Source: Algibacillus agarilyticus (GTDB taxonomy: Bacteria > Pseudomonadota > Gammaproteobacteria > Enterobacterales > Alteromonadaceae). From it: a DNA stretch of 56,500 nucleotides. The stretch spans positions 3,342 through 59,841 of the forward strand of contig NZ_QMED01000030.1 of NCBI RefSeq assembly GCF_003286125.1, read 5' to 3'. Below the pieces are notes generated by a model. It saw only the letters and a list, made by a program, of their open reading frames with translations. It did not search any database and was not told the DNA's origin. Below, piece by piece: positions 1 to 9,170 of this stretch (its first letter is position 1; each line of letters starts with the position of its first letter). The position numbers and the translations under genes were made by a program.

Positions 1-2
1 TT

Positions 3-1682
3 GATACAACGATAGTCCCTAATTACGACAGCAACAAAAAAATCAAAGGCTTTACGTCCATCCGCACGGACATCACTCAACAAAAAGAAAATATAGATAA
101 CCTTGCCATAGCTAAAGAGCAAGCTGAAGCCGCCACAGAAGCTAAAACGCAATTTTTAGCGACGATGAGCCATGAAATCAGAACACCAATGAATGGTGTG
201 ATAGGCATGACGAACCTGCTACTTGATACGCCGTTAAATAAAGAACAGCACAATTTTGCCAAAACGGTTAAATATAGCGCGGAATCTCTGTTGACTATCA
301 TTAATGATATTCTTGATTTTTCAAAAATTGAAGCGGGTATGTTAGATCTTGAGCTTCTTGAATTTGATTTAGAGTTGTTGCTGCATGACATTGGCAGCTG
401 TATTGCTTTTCAAGCTCATAATAAAAATCTTGAACTGATATGCCCTGCTAACCTTATACCGAATCAGTCATTTACTGCTGATGCTGGACGTCTTCGACAA
501 ATACTCAATAACTTAATTGGTAATGCAATTAAATTTACCGAAGAAGGAGAAGTATCCGTATATTGTAATATTCAAGAACAGACAGAGCAGCATACAAAAC
601 TCCTATTTGAAATTAAAGATACTGGAATTGGCATCACTGATGAGCAACAAAACAAACTTTTTCAACGTTTCAGTCAAGCTGATGGCTCTACTACACGTAA
701 ATACGGAGGTACTGGGTTAGGACTTTCTATCTGTAAACAGTTAGTTGAATTGATGGACGGTGAAATAGGTATCAATAGTGTTGAAGGTAAAGGTTCAACA
801 TTTTGGTTTACGGTAACTATGACACACACTACCCCCCCTACAACCAATAAAACATTTGATAGTTTAAAACATCAGAAAATACTTGTTGTAGATGATAATT
901 TGACAAACAGAGATCTGCTAGGGAAACTGCTCACTAAATGGCAAGTTGAGCATACGTTAGTTGAGAGTGGTCATAAAGCGCTAGAAGAATTAACCAAAGA
1001 AAGCTCAAAAGGCTCCCCTTACCATATCGCTATTTTAGATATGCAGATGCCTCAAATGGATGGTTTTCAGTTAGGCACTGAGATAAAAAAAGATAGTAAA
1101 CTGTCTAAAGATACTCGTTTGATGATGTTAACGTCACAAGGACAACGAGGAGATACAGATAGATTAAAGGCCGTTGGATTTAATGGATACCTGAATAAAC
1201 CGGTCGATCAAACAATTCTGTACAATTCATTGATGACAATATCAGGCATTGGCTCATCAGAAAAAGAGTTGGTGACGTCAAACAGCTCACGAGAACTTCC
1301 GCAATTTGCAGCAAGAGTACTGGTGGTCGAAGATAATGCAATTAATCAAATAGTAGCTCAAAGCCTATTGAAGCAATTTGGTTTGCAAATTGATATCGCT
1401 GCTAATGGTGAAGAAGCGTTAAATTCTTTGGAAAACTTGCCATTTGATTTAGTTTTTATGGATTGCCAAATGCCAGTGATGGATGGTTATGAAGCGACTC
1501 AAAAAGTTAGGGACTCTAAATCAAAGGTACTTAATCGAGAGGTACCGATAATCGCCATGACTGCGAATTCAATGGAAGGAGATAGAGATAAGTGTCTAGC
1601 GGTTGGCATGGACGACTTTATCTCTAAGCCAATAAACCCTAATAAGGTGCAAGAAACATTAATGCGCTGGCTACCCAAGTAA
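3..1682 (+). CDS. Hybrid sensor histidine kinase, 3' part (5' end outside window)
   Basis: The reading frame is open from the first bases of the window, so the gene starts upstream. The first ~40 residues look like the end of a PAS/PAC domain ([10 protein letters not shown]), followed by a short linker helix. HisKA has the phospho-acceptor motif [19 protein letters not shown] near base 150-205. HATPase_c shows the N box ([16 protein letters not shown]), DTGIGI and GTGLGLSI. Two receiver domains follow, with phospho-acceptor Asp in AILDMQMP (near base 1040) and VFMDCQMP (near base 1460). No Hpt domain follows the second receiver. The architecture is that of BarA/ArcB-like hybrid kinases; the sensed signal cannot be told because the N-terminus is missing. 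The gene stands alone, followed by an IS remnant on the other strand. Confidence 0.93.
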   Translation, partial: DTTIVPNYDSNKKIKGFTSIRTDITQQKENIDNLAIAKEQAEAATEAKTQFLATMSHEIRTPMNGVIGMTNLLLDTPLNKEQHNFAKTVKYSAESLLTIINDILDFSKIEAGMLDLELLEFDLELLLHDIGSCIAFQAHNKNLELICPANLIPNQSFTADAGRLRQILNNLIGNAIKFTEEGEVSVYCNIQEQTEQHTKLLFEIKDTGIGITDEQQNKLFQRFSQADGSTTRKYGGTGLGLSICKQLVELMDGEIGINSVEGKGSTFWFTVTMTHTTPPTTNKTFDSLKHQKILVVDDNLTNRDLLGKLLTKWQVEHTLVESGHKALEELTKESSKGSPYHIAILDMQMPQMDGFQLGTEIKKDSKLSKDTRLMMLTSQGQRGDTDRLKAVGFNGYLNKPVDQTILYNSLMTISGIGSSEKELVTSNSSRELPQFAARVLVVEDNAINQIVAQSLLKQFGLQIDIAANGEEALNSLENLPFDLVFMDCQMPVMDGYEATQKVRDSKSKVLNREVPIIAMTANSMEGDRDKCLAVGMDDFISKPINPNKVQETLMRWLPK

Positions 1683-1825
1683 AATTCTAGAGTACAGAAG
1701 CTAATATTTTTGAATCGAAATGTTCATATCTACTAACAGGGTTACGTAGTTATTAGATAAAATCAATGTTCTTAATATCTATTTTGTGCCTGAACTGTTG
1801 ATTTCAAGAAAGCTTAATGACAACT

Positions 1826-2112
1826 TCACGCGTTGAGATCAGCTGAGTTAACCACTTGTATTATTCTCTGGCGCTCAAAATCCGTTAATCGATTGGCCGG
1901 TGTCTTAATCGCATCGATTCGACCATCTTGTGTCTGATTTGGCTGTGACCAACGCTGTAACGTTTTTGCACTAAACCCCAGTAATTCACAGGCTTTGGCC
2001 TGTCTAGCGCCAGCCGCTTGCGCTTCGGTAACCAATGCCTGCAACTGTTTACACTCGTCAGACAGTGTTAATCGTCCTCTCTGGAACCCCAAATCGCATC
2101 CGCTTTTTTTTT
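1826..2112 (-). pseudogene. IS3-family OrfB remnant (5' end only)
   Basis: The frame is entered by a -1 shift on the A9 run at 2104-2112 and gives KKKSGCDLGFQRGRLTLSDE, then the OrfB N-terminal HTH (AGARQAKACELLGFSAKTLQRW region). It stops after VVNSADLNA. Full OrfB proteins of this type run to about 300 residues with an rve (DDE) domain, and none of that is present. Either the element was cut by later recombination or a mutation created the stop and the rest was lost. Confidence 0.65.
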
Positions 2113-2583
2113 AAGAGCCCATAAAGCCGCTGTTTCTGCTAACGCTTTGTCTTTACGATTGAGTTCTTTTTGCAGCTGCTTAATTTCGTTTTTAAGGCAC
2201 TTTGTTTCCTGCGTCTTTGTTGTGTGAGTTGTTGTCACCGCTACTTGGGTAATATCCTGTTTCCATTGTTGAACATGGTGCGGGTAAATGCCTTGTGCTC
2301 GGCAATATTGGTTAATCCCTTCATCACCTAATGCTGCACAGGCAATAATGGCATTTAATCGAGCTTCAGGGCTCCAGTCTTGAGGCCGCTTTTCATTTTT
2401 CATATCATTACCGCTAGGTAGTGCATCTAATTGATTATCTTTAGCCAGTTTAATCCATTTTTGTAATGTGGAGTAGCCAACATTAAGTGCAATGGCCATC
2501 TCTTTCAAATTAACATGACCACGCTGATTTAATGCTTTTTGAACTGCTTGGATCTTAAATTCTTGGATAAATTTGTAACTCAC
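2068..2583 (-). CDS. IS3-family transposase OrfA (HTH subunit)
   Basis: A 171-residue DNA-binding subunit. The N-terminal helix-turn-helix (residues ~1-50, with MAIALNVGYSTLQKWIK) is typical of HTH_Tnp_1. A second HTH-like block lies at ~70-115, and a Leu/Lys-rich coiled coil (LKNEIKQLQKELNRKDKALAE) at ~125-150. It ends in LWALKKKADAIWGSREDD, the usual OrfA tail. The KKK codons are a run of nine A on the minus strand (2104-2112), the site at which IS3 elements slip -1 to make the OrfAB fusion. With OrfB truncated, no functional transposase is expected. Confidence 0.8.
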   Translation of the reverse strand: MSYKFIQEFKIQAVQKALNQRGHVNLKEMAIALNVGYSTLQKWIKLAKDNQLDALPSGNDMKNEKRPQDWSPEARLNAIIACAALGDEGINQYCRAQGIYPHHVQQWKQDITQVAVTTTHTTKTQETKCLKNEIKQLQKELNRKDKALAETAALWALKKKADAIWGSREDD

Positions 2584-2601
2584 TGATGTTCACCTCTACT
2601 A

Positions 2602-2697
2602 GAAAGTTACTATCGAGGGCAAGGTTTATTTGTACCGGTCCTATTTATGCTAGTTTTTAGTCTATTAGCATTACTCATTTTTAAAGTTAAAACGTAG
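2602..2697 (+). pseudogene. Possible C-terminal fragment of a membrane protein beside the IS remnant
   Basis: A short open stretch reads GQGLFVPVLFMLVFSLLALL followed by IFKVKT and a stop: one strongly hydrophobic helix with a basic tail, like the last helix of a permease. It starts at the edge of the IS remnant, so it may be the end of a gene cut by that element. The overlap with probable IS leader sequence makes this weak, and the first half may be IS DNA. Confidence 0.25.
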
Positions 2698-3263
2698 AGC
2701 CCAAAAAATTCGCGCTTTTGCCAATGATGACCACATTAATGAGGCATCACTTTAGATGACCATCATCGATATGGATACTGTTCCCGCTCACTATTTGATT
2801 CTCTTAGGCTTTACATTGTTATACCGCTCCGAGTTCAAATCACTTACCGATGGTTTAACTCATTTCATTTTTATCTCAATTTATATCTTTGGTTTTTACG
2901 TTTAATAAAGTCATCCATTCGCTAATGGATTTATTATGAAATAGGTGCTTTAATGGATGAGGTGATTATGACAATAAGTGATCGTGGTGCATTTAGTACC
3001 ATAAATATCAATTTATAGTGTCTATAACAAATCGAGTGGCTGTCCTTGATATTTTATTGATATTTTATTCGCCCGCCGCATATTTTAATTGCGGCTCTTT
3101 CTTCGTTTTTAACGTCTTTCAATTTGTTGATTCGTTGTAAATCTTCTTCATTTTCAACTATCTAAATCGTATTTTAAGCCACTTAAACATAACAAATAGT
3201 GTTGTGTGTAGGCCAAACACCGATAAATTTATGTAAAAAGTGTTTGACTTTAAATCTCAAACT
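2698..3263. other. Intergenic region without a recognisable gene
   Basis: AT-rich sequence with stops in all frames between the IS remnant and the BlaI operators. I see no ORF of convincing length, no RNA gene and no clear repeat. It may be decayed DNA that once belonged to the gene interrupted by the IS. Confidence 0.4.
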
Positions 3264-3299
3264 ACTACATTTGTAGTTATTTGATTACTACAAATGTAG
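3264..3299. promoter_or_regulatory. Twin BlaI/MecI-type operators
   Basis: CTACATTTGTAG (3265-3276) and CTACAAATGTAG (3288-3299) are reverse complements of each other, 23 bp apart. Each has the TACA...TGTA dyad bound by BlaI/MecI repressors. They lie about 160 bp before the BlaI-family gene, so self-repression of the repressor-peptidase operon is the natural reading. Confidence 0.65.
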
Positions 3300-3459
3300 A
3301 AGTGGTTTGATTCTAATGCGTGAATAGGGTTTGGGTTGATAGCGCTTTCGACAAAGTTCTCACGATAAAGCGATCTCGATAAAAGCAATGTTAACGGCAA
3401 TAGGGTTGTACGCATTAATATGCAAGCTTACATAGCGCAAAGCTTGCCAAGGATAATGA

Positions 3460-3831
3460 ATGAAATTAAGTGAATTTGAATTAGATGTTATGCAGATTTT
3501 TTGGGAGCAAGGGCCATGTTCGGCCTCTGCAGCCCATAAAGTGATCAGTGAATCAAAAAAAACAGCCTATACCACGGTGAAAACTATCGTTGATCGGCTC
3601 GAAGAAAAAGGTGCCATTAAGCGTGTTGGCAATGAAGGCCGATCTATTGTTTATAGTGCAGCGGTTAAACAAGAAGCCATGAGTCAAAGCGTGCTTCCTG
3701 ATTTTTTAAAGCGTTTTTTTGGTGGTAATTCCCGTAATTTAGTTGCCCATTTAATTGATGACGAAAAGCTAAGTGAAGATGATATTGAATATTTGCAACA
3801 TTACTTAGCGAACAAAAAATCAAAGAAATAA
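3460..3831 (+). CDS. BlaI/MecI/CopY-family transcriptional repressor
   Basis: A 123-residue winged-helix protein of the Penicillinase_R family. It begins KLSEFELDVMQIFWEQGPCS, has the recognition helix region KTAYTTVKTIVDRLEEKGAI, and ends with the helical dimerisation/cleavage segment found in BlaI. The start follows AAGG at 3449-3452. The stop is 10 bp before the M56 peptidase gene, which has its own strong AAGGAG site, so the two form an operon. By analogy the repressor is inactivated after the neighbouring peptidase senses a signal. No beta-lactamase or penicillin-binding gene is adjacent, so the signal is unknown. Confidence 0.9.
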   Translation: MKLSEFELDVMQIFWEQGPCSASAAHKVISESKKTAYTTVKTIVDRLEEKGAIKRVGNEGRSIVYSAAVKQEAMSQSVLPDFLKRFFGGNSRNLVAHLIDDEKLSEDDIEYLQHYLANKKSKK

Positions 3832-3841
3832 GGAGCTCGAT

Positions 3842-5554
3842 ATGGATTATTGGCTGACTAACTTGTCGATAAGCACTATTGTTTGGCTAACCCTAAAATA
3901 TACTAAAGATGCGCCTTTGCGACTGCATTTATGCTTAATTAGTTTAGCGTTAATCTGTTGGTTATTACCTTGGCAAATGATCCAATGGCAAAGCAATATT
4001 ATCGCGCCGATGGTATTTGAGCATTTAGACTATTTGTCATTTATGACCGACTGGCAACAAAATGCACAATCGAGCAATCACGCTGTTACTTCGTTACAAA
4101 CGGATCCACCGATTGACCCAAACAGTCAATTTAGTTTATTGAACTTTTCACTAACAACAATACTCAGTTGGGTGCTTGCATCATTATGTGCGGCGGGTGC
4201 TGTTAGGTTAGTTATTGACATATTGCAGCACTTTAAGCAAATAAATGGTTGGCACCAGCAAGCACTGCCCTACCAAAAAGTAATCGATCTACATGCGCTA
4301 TCGCCGGTTTCTTCTTTAGGTCGATATGTTCAAGTTAAAGCCTTACCTAATGGCGCACCCGGTATGACTACAGGCTTTATTGCCCCTGTTATTTGGGTCA
4401 ATGTGTCATATATAAATGATGACAAATTAGACGCTATTTTGCGCCATGAACTACATCATATCCGTCATTTTGATGTGTTGTGGAAATGGGGGCTTAATAT
4501 CATTAGTCGACTATTTTGGTGGAATCCCATTATTACCTATTGGGCTCTACAAGCCGATCAACACATCGAATTGATTTGTGATCAAGCCTGCTACCAACAA
4601 ATGGGAGACGATTACGGCCAAGCGTTAGCCGCCATTATGTTAGCGCAGCAACAGGAACCAAGTGCCAAATTCGTGGGTAGTAATATGATGCCGGCGATGA
4701 CACACCAAACTGCCTTCAATATTAGAAGGTTACAAAAACTTAAAAAGGAAAATGTGATGAAAATGAGAACTATCCTTGCCGCTATGGCCAGTATACTTGT
4801 CAGTTCGTTAGCGGTTGCTCAGCTTAATACGTCGACTGTAGCATCAAGCGCACAGATGAGTGGTAAGTGGGAATCAAGACCGGCTAATATTCAAATATAT
4901 ACGGATAATGCAGCCTATAATCAGCAAATTGACGAGTTAGTCGCATTAAGTAAACATGCTAAAAGTGAAGATTTTTCACGGTTAAACCAAACCTATATTG
5001 CGGTAACTAATTGGTTTGAAACACGCGACAAGCTTGATAAATATTTTGAAAAACGCATGTGGAGTTCAGTACTGACACTACAAAATTATTTGCTGGATAC
5101 AATGGAGCGTCATGAAGACCGGTTAGCTTTGCTACAAGCTACTTTTCCCAATGAAGCTAAAATGCCATTGTTTTTCCGCCATCATTTAAGTACTGCTTAT
5201 ATGAAAACAGGTCAACCGGCAGCCGCGATGCACGTTTGGTCTTACATCGATTTTGAAAAACACACCACTAAGCCGGGTACCAAAATATTAGTTGGGCAGA
5301 TTTTTTTAGCTAACGAAGACTATCAAAATGCCATCATGATATCGGATAAGTATTTAGAATGGGTTGAGCGTACCAACAAACCCGCAGCTAAACGTTTAGC
5401 TTTAGTTAATAAGTATCAAGCGTTACGTCGTTTAGGTGAAAACGATTTAGCCGATAATATAGCTGAACAATTCGCAAAACAGTTTGGTATTAAAATTCCA
5501 GAACAACCGTTACATATACCAAAACAGTGGGCTCCGGTTTTAGGTTATATCTAA
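3842..5554 (+). CDS. M56 (BlaR1/MecR1-type) membrane metallopeptidase with TPR-like C-terminus
   Basis: A 570-residue integral membrane zinc peptidase. Hydrophobic helices occupy the first ~140 residues. The HExxH motif is in LRHELHHIRHFDVLW near residue 205, followed by the second membrane segment and EL(I)CDQACYQ, typical of M56. A further hydrophobic stretch near residue 310 (MRTILAAMASILVSS) leads into a C-terminal half of ~240 residues with helical TPR-like units (HLSTAYMKTGQPAAAMHVW; ILVGQIFLANEDYQNAI). BlaR1 proteins carry a penicillin-binding sensor there; this one does not. It is co-transcribed with the BlaI-type repressor, so it probably triggers loss of repression in response to an unidentified envelope signal. 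Confidence 0.88.
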   Translation: MDYWLTNLSISTIVWLTLKYTKDAPLRLHLCLISLALICWLLPWQMIQWQSNIIAPMVFEHLDYLSFMTDWQQNAQSSNHAVTSLQTDPPIDPNSQFSLLNFSLTTILSWVLASLCAAGAVRLVIDILQHFKQINGWHQQALPYQKVIDLHALSPVSSLGRYVQVKALPNGAPGMTTGFIAPVIWVNVSYINDDKLDAILRHELHHIRHFDVLWKWGLNIISRLFWWNPIITYWALQADQHIELICDQACYQQMGDDYGQALAAIMLAQQQEPSAKFVGSNMMPAMTHQTAFNIRRLQKLKKENVMKMRTILAAMASILVSSLAVAQLNTSTVASSAQMSGKWESRPANIQIYTDNAAYNQQIDELVALSKHAKSEDFSRLNQTYIAVTNWFETRDKLDKYFEKRMWSSVLTLQNYLLDTMERHEDRLALLQATFPNEAKMPLFFRHHLSTAYMKTGQPAAAMHVWSYIDFEKHTTKPGTKILVGQIFLANEDYQNAIMISDKYLEWVERTNKPAAKRLALVNKYQALRRLGENDLADNIAEQFAKQFGIKIPEQPLHIPKQWAPVLGYI

Positions 5555-5589
5555 GCCGCCACGCATTTAATAATAACCATACTCACAAC

Positions 5590-5694
5590 GATTAAATAAC
5601 TTTTTAGTCCCGTTTATTTTTGTATGCCCATTCTAGGGTAGGGCTTCGGCTTGCCCAAAATACAGTGCAAAATAAACGGAGGCTTTATTTAATC
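5590..5694. repeat. Long nested inverted repeat (hairpin/MITE-like)
   Basis: Outer arms GATTAAATAA (5590-5599) and TTATTTAATC (5685-5694) are perfect complements. Inner arms CCGTTTATTTT (5610-5620) and AAAATAAACGG (5669-5679) are also perfect. A GGGC...GCCC pair lies at the centre. The 105 bp unit sits downstream of the M56 gene in a 350 bp gap that otherwise shows no gene. It could be a small palindromic mobile element or an mRNA 3'-end structure. Confidence 0.5.
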
Positions 5695-5904
5695 ATTATC
5701 GTTTTTAGTTAGCCTAAAACCCTTGGTTAAATTTGTTATACTTTATCGTTAGTATTTTCTTGATACATTTTCGTTTTGTCGTCCGCCTCGCTCGGCTTTT
5801 GGCAACCCACGTTTATTTGAAGTTAAATACAATCTCGGTTAATGTTGGTCAAAATTTAAATAACACGAGTCAATCTACTCACTCGTGAAACGCAAGGATA
5901 CAGC

Positions 5905-6276
5905 ATGTTGCTAATCGGCACTCTTTTACTATTGCTCATTGGTCTTATCCACTCCTACTTAGGTGAAAAATACCTCTTAATCCGTTTGTTTCGGCGTGAT
6001 AATTTACCCAAATTATGGGGTAGCGATTGGTTCACTAAGCGTGTTTTAAGGTTTGCTTGGCACTTAACCACATTAGCGTGGTGGGGATTTGCCGCTATTC
6101 TGTATATATTGGCAGATCCTAGCGAAGATAGGCGAAGTGAAATACTTTTAATTATCACCGCTGTTTTTGCTTTAAGTGGGGTAACTTCGTTGTTGTTTTC
6201 GCACGGTAAGCATCTGTCATGGTTGTGTTTTTTTTTAATCGCGGCAATAAGTTTTTATGGTGCCGCATACCGTTAA
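5905..6276 (+). CDS. Small inner-membrane protein, unknown function
   Basis: A 123-residue protein, very hydrophobic, with about four predicted membrane helices (residues ~1-18, 47-68, 80-97, 103-120) and a basic loop RLFRRDNLPKLWGSDWFTKR between the first two. The start is ATG after CAAGGA. I do not recognise the family. It is 58 bp upstream of the DUF2867-type gene on the same strand, so the two may be co-transcribed. Confidence 0.65.
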   Translation: MLLIGTLLLLLIGLIHSYLGEKYLLIRLFRRDNLPKLWGSDWFTKRVLRFAWHLTTLAWWGFAAILYILADPSEDRRSEILLIITAVFALSGVTSLLFSHGKHLSWLCFFLIAAISFYGAAYR

Positions 6277-6333
6277 CTTAACCTATTTTACCGCCTCTTT
6301 GTGTGAGGCTTATATGCTTTAAGGATATCAAGC

Positions 6334-6831
6334 ATGGTTTCAGAAATGGCATTTCCATCAGAAACAAAAATTAATGGTAAAGAGTCAGACTCGTATTTTC
6401 GAGACTCTTTTAAAGTTGAAGTTAATAAAGCGAACTTAGATGCTAAACAGGTTTATCACAGTATCTTTGGGTTTTTACCTAAACCCGTTCAATGGGCGCT
6501 AATATTTCGAAATTCGATTGTTAAGCACTTTGGTTTGTCAGTCGCTAACACTGAAATGAGTTTACCCTTGGCCGATATTCAGGCTGGCAAACAAGCGGGG
6601 TTTCTTATTATAGAGTCAGTCGATGACAGCGAGGTAATATGCGGGGCTTATGAACCTAATATGGACATGTGGTTATCGGTTTTAAAGTTGTCAGAGCATG
6701 AGTTTGCAATTTCAACATTAGTCAATTTAAAAACTAAAACGGGTAAAGTCTATATGGGGTTTATAAAACCATTCCATAAACTCGTGGCCAAATACAGCAT
6801 TAAACAAGCACTTAAAGCGGGTCGTATATAA
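6334..6831 (+). CDS. DUF2867-like protein
   Basis: A 165-residue soluble protein. The pattern DSYFRDSFKVEV, then VQWALIFRNSIVKHFGL, then GFLIIESVDDSEVICGAYEPNMDMWLSV and a Lys-rich helical tail resembles DUF2867 proteins, which often sit next to or are fused to NAD-dependent epimerases. The assignment is from memory of the family pattern. ATG follows AAGG at about 10 bp. No epimerase is nearby and the function is unknown. Confidence 0.6.
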   Translation: MVSEMAFPSETKINGKESDSYFRDSFKVEVNKANLDAKQVYHSIFGFLPKPVQWALIFRNSIVKHFGLSVANTEMSLPLADIQAGKQAGFLIIESVDDSEVICGAYEPNMDMWLSVLKLSEHEFAISTLVNLKTKTGKVYMGFIKPFHKLVAKYSIKQALKAGRI

Positions 6832-7153
6832 CGATAAGTATGTCGTCAATACAATAAAAATTATTAACAGCCAGCTGCAAACCCTGCAGAGCAGGCGAAA
6901 ATAAACCCTTGATTTTATTTGGAATTACATCATTTTATCGATGACTGTCCCGCATGAACACACGCATGAATATAGGTATATCAAAGATTTAACGCTTATT
7001 TTTTCCAACATTATTTGTGTAAAAGCCTGTGCTTGAGTAAAGTTTATTTAAACGTTTACTGGCTTTATTCATTTCTACTTAAATATTTGCATGATCAACA
7101 ACGTTTAGAGTAATGAATTCGAGGCGGATGGGTATTAATTTAAAAGGTGGGTT
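6832..7153. other. Intergenic region with one short dispersed repeat
   Basis: About 320 bp without a gene. GATGACTGTCCCGCATGA at 6940-6957 belongs to the dispersed repeat family found again near 9.3, 10.4, 13.3, 13.8 and 17.7 kb. Nothing else is recognisable. Confidence 0.45.
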
Positions 7154-7795
7154 ATGTCTGGTTTACTACTGCTTTATACAAACCCCAAACAATTTTTTTC
7201 CGATCAGGTTGCCGTACAAAAAACGTTATCCCTTTTTATCGTGAGTTGGGCATATGGTATTTTTCATACACTAGATCGACTCGATCGTCATTTACTAAAA
7301 GAAAGCTTAAATAGACCTTGGCCGGGCTGGGAGCTGGTATCGCCCTTAGTCGACGGTAGCTGGTTAAATTTTTGGGCTTTTTTGATTATTGTCGGCTTGA
7401 TGGCTGGCGGAGTCGCTTATTATTTAGGGGGATGGTGGTATAAAATTCGTTTGGGTTGGGCTGGTGCAAAAAATATTGATAAACATCAAGCGAGGCATAT
7501 TCATATTTATGTTCAATTTGTTATGTCATTTCCGAGTTTGATTTTTTTAGTTGCGCAAACATTTATTTACCCTGATTATCGCACTGCATGGCAAGCTGAT
7601 ATTATATGGTTGATGTTATTAACTGTTTTTCCTTTTTGGTCATGTGCTACAAGTTATTATGCCGCTACTCATATCATGCATTTAAAGCCGAAGCTGGCAT
7701 TTTATTGGTTTGTATTGTTGCCAGCTTGTATTTATATTATGAGTTACTACAGCTATTGGTATGTCATTGAAGCCATTATTGCTAAGTCGGGTTAA
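7154..7795 (+). CDS. Multi-pass membrane protein (Yip1-like?), unknown
   Basis: A 213-residue protein with five or so membrane helices (residues ~20-36, 72-95, 117-137, 147-168, 180-205). It begins with a short soluble stretch (LLYTNPKQFFSDQ) like the opening of Yip1/YIF1-type bacterial membrane proteins. That similarity is only suggestive. Its stop overlaps the stop of the convergent glutathione S-transferase gene by 14 bp. Confidence 0.6.
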   Translation: MSGLLLLYTNPKQFFSDQVAVQKTLSLFIVSWAYGIFHTLDRLDRHLLKESLNRPWPGWELVSPLVDGSWLNFWAFLIIVGLMAGGVAYYLGGWWYKIRLGWAGAKNIDKHQARHIHIYVQFVMSFPSLIFLVAQTFIYPDYRTAWQADIIWLMLLTVFPFWSCATSYYAATHIMHLKPKLAFYWFVLLPACIYIMSYYSYWYVIEAIIAKSG

Positions 7796-8399
7796 TTAAT
7801 TTATCAGGGTTAAAAACGGCAAGTGCTGGTCGTTTGGCAATATTATCTATATATCGTTGTAAATGTTTGAATGAAGAGAGCTGGTTGTCGTTAGCTAAAA
7901 ACGCTAAATTTTGCCATGCAAATATATCAAGCAACGAGAATTTATCTTGATACCAATAATCTTTATCAGCTAAATGTTGTTCCATTACGGGTAATTTGTT
8001 TTTTAGTTTACTTTCTAATTTATTACGTATTGATAGGTCATCACCAAACATTTTTAATCCAATTAGCCCTCCGCATATTTGATCGAAGCTACTTGAAAAA
8101 TAAAACAGCCACTGATTATATTCTTTGTCTTGCATATCGATTAATTCAGGTGCAAATTGCTGACTTAAATAATTACATATTGCCCCCGCTTCAAACATGG
8201 TTTCACCATTTTCAAATTCTACAGTGGGTATTAAGCTATACGGGTTTAACTCGTTAAAAGGCGCTTTTAAGTGTTCACCTCTCGTTGCATCTAATTGAAT
8301 TACTTTATAGTTTATAACCTCTTTTTTTTGATTAATTTCGTTGATTAACCAGCGAACTTTTAAAGAACGATCAAAATGAAATAAATGATAGATTTTCAT
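7782..8399 (-). CDS. Glutathione S-transferase family protein
   Basis: 205 residues with the GST two-domain layout. The N-terminal thioredoxin-like half has the glutathione-binding cis-Pro/Glu-Ser-like block (NPYSLIPTVEFENGETMFEAGAICNYL). The helical C-terminal half contains KDYWYQDKFSLLDIFAWQNLAFL, the N-capping box region of GST-C. It probably conjugates or isomerises a small electrophile in the cytoplasm; the substrate is unknown. It is divergent from the TetR-type gene across a 147 bp gap holding two matching palindromes, so it is the likely TetR target. Confidence 0.85.
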   Translation of the reverse strand: MKIYHLFHFDRSLKVRWLINEINQKKEVINYKVIQLDATRGEHLKAPFNELNPYSLIPTVEFENGETMFEAGAICNYLSQQFAPELIDMQDKEYNQWLFYFSSSFDQICGGLIGLKMFGDDLSIRNKLESKLKNKLPVMEQHLADKDYWYQDKFSLLDIFAWQNLAFLANDNQLSSFKHLQRYIDNIAKRPALAVFNPDKLINPT

Positions 8400-8423
8400 G
8401 ATAACTCCATTAATATTAAATAA

Positions 8424-8499
8424 GTAACCGATCGGTGTAAAATAGAGTAATACGATTATTTATTTGCTTCAATAATTATTTACCAATTGGTGTAAAATA
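8424..8499. promoter_or_regulatory. Two TetR-type operators between gst and tetR
   Basis: Perfect palindromes ACCGATCGGT (8427-8436) and ACCAATTGGT (8482-8491) are each followed by the same GTAAAATA. The two sites are in direct orientation, 55 bp apart, in the gap between divergent genes. Such dyads are typical TetR-family sites and would let the regulator control both promoters. Confidence 0.65.
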
Positions 8500-8546
8500 A
8501 ATTAAACTAAGTCGTTTTTATTTATTGTTTGCAGGTTGTACTTATT

Positions 8547-9170
8547 ATGGCGCGAAAAAAAGCGTATCAAAGACATGAAATTCTAGAAAAAATAAGTCAT
8601 GTGTTTTTAACTAAAGGATACGAATCAACCAGTCTTGCCGATTTAATGGCAGAAACCGGGCTAAACAAAAAAAGTTTATATAATGAATTTGGTCATAAAG
8701 AGGCGTTATTTTTAGTGGTGTTACAAGATTACATCGAAAAAGAATCGGCCAGTTTACAGCCCATTTTATTAGCTAAGCCTGGCGGGATTAGCAATATCAA
8801 ACGATTTTTTTTACATTTAGCAGATAAATTTTTAGAGACAGGGTGCTTATTAACGTTAAGTTTAAATGAAGCCAGTTGCATTTCGGATGATGCGCTTGAT
8901 TTAATTAACCAGACCTTGTTGTCACTCGAAAGTGGATTTAAGCATAACTTGCAAGCAGAAAGAGTATTTAGCGATGAGCAGGTTCGTTTTTTTGCCCGTA
9001 ATATATTGGCTTTAATGCAAGGCATTACAAGTTTAACTCGATCTGAAAAACTACGAGAAGGCAATATTGACGCGGCGTTAAATTTTTTAGATTGGCTGTT
9101 GGTTAGCACAGTAAAGGCGTCAGATGAGAAGGGTAGATCAAAAAGGTTAGATGAAAAGGAAATCACGTAG
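8547..9170 (+). CDS. TetR/AcrR-family transcriptional regulator
   Basis: 207 residues from ATG 8547; an upstream TTG at 8529 is in frame but gives an unlikely extension, while MARKKAYQRHEIL is a normal TetR start. The HTH is at residues ~25-50 (SLADLMAETGLNKKSLYNEF). The C-terminal domain is all-helical and unassigned. It is divergent from the GST gene with paired operators between, a common arrangement for local repressors released by an electrophile or drug. Confidence 0.88.
   Translation: MARKKAYQRHEILEKISHVFLTKGYESTSLADLMAETGLNKKSLYNEFGHKEALFLVVLQDYIEKESASLQPILLAKPGGISNIKRFFLHLADKFLETGCLLTLSLNEASCISDDALDLINQTLLSLESGFKHNLQAERVFSDEQVRFFARNILALMQGITSLTRSEKLREGNIDAALNFLDWLLVSTVKASDEKGRSKRLDEKEIT

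Larger units (their letters stand above)
1826..2641 (-). mobile_element. Truncated IS3-family insertion sequence
   Basis: It contains an intact OrfA and only the start of OrfB on the minus strand. The DDE integrase core that should follow is absent, because OrfB stops after about 90 codons at 1826. The outer (OrfA-side) boundary is uncertain: the block up to about 2641 looks like IS leader sequence, but no matching inverted repeat can be checked because the other end is lost. The element cannot transpose by itself. Confidence 0.7.

Noticed and set aside
5955-6158. 67-codon frame opposite the small membrane protein gene
   Set aside because: Shadow of the real gene on the plus strand; no independent support.
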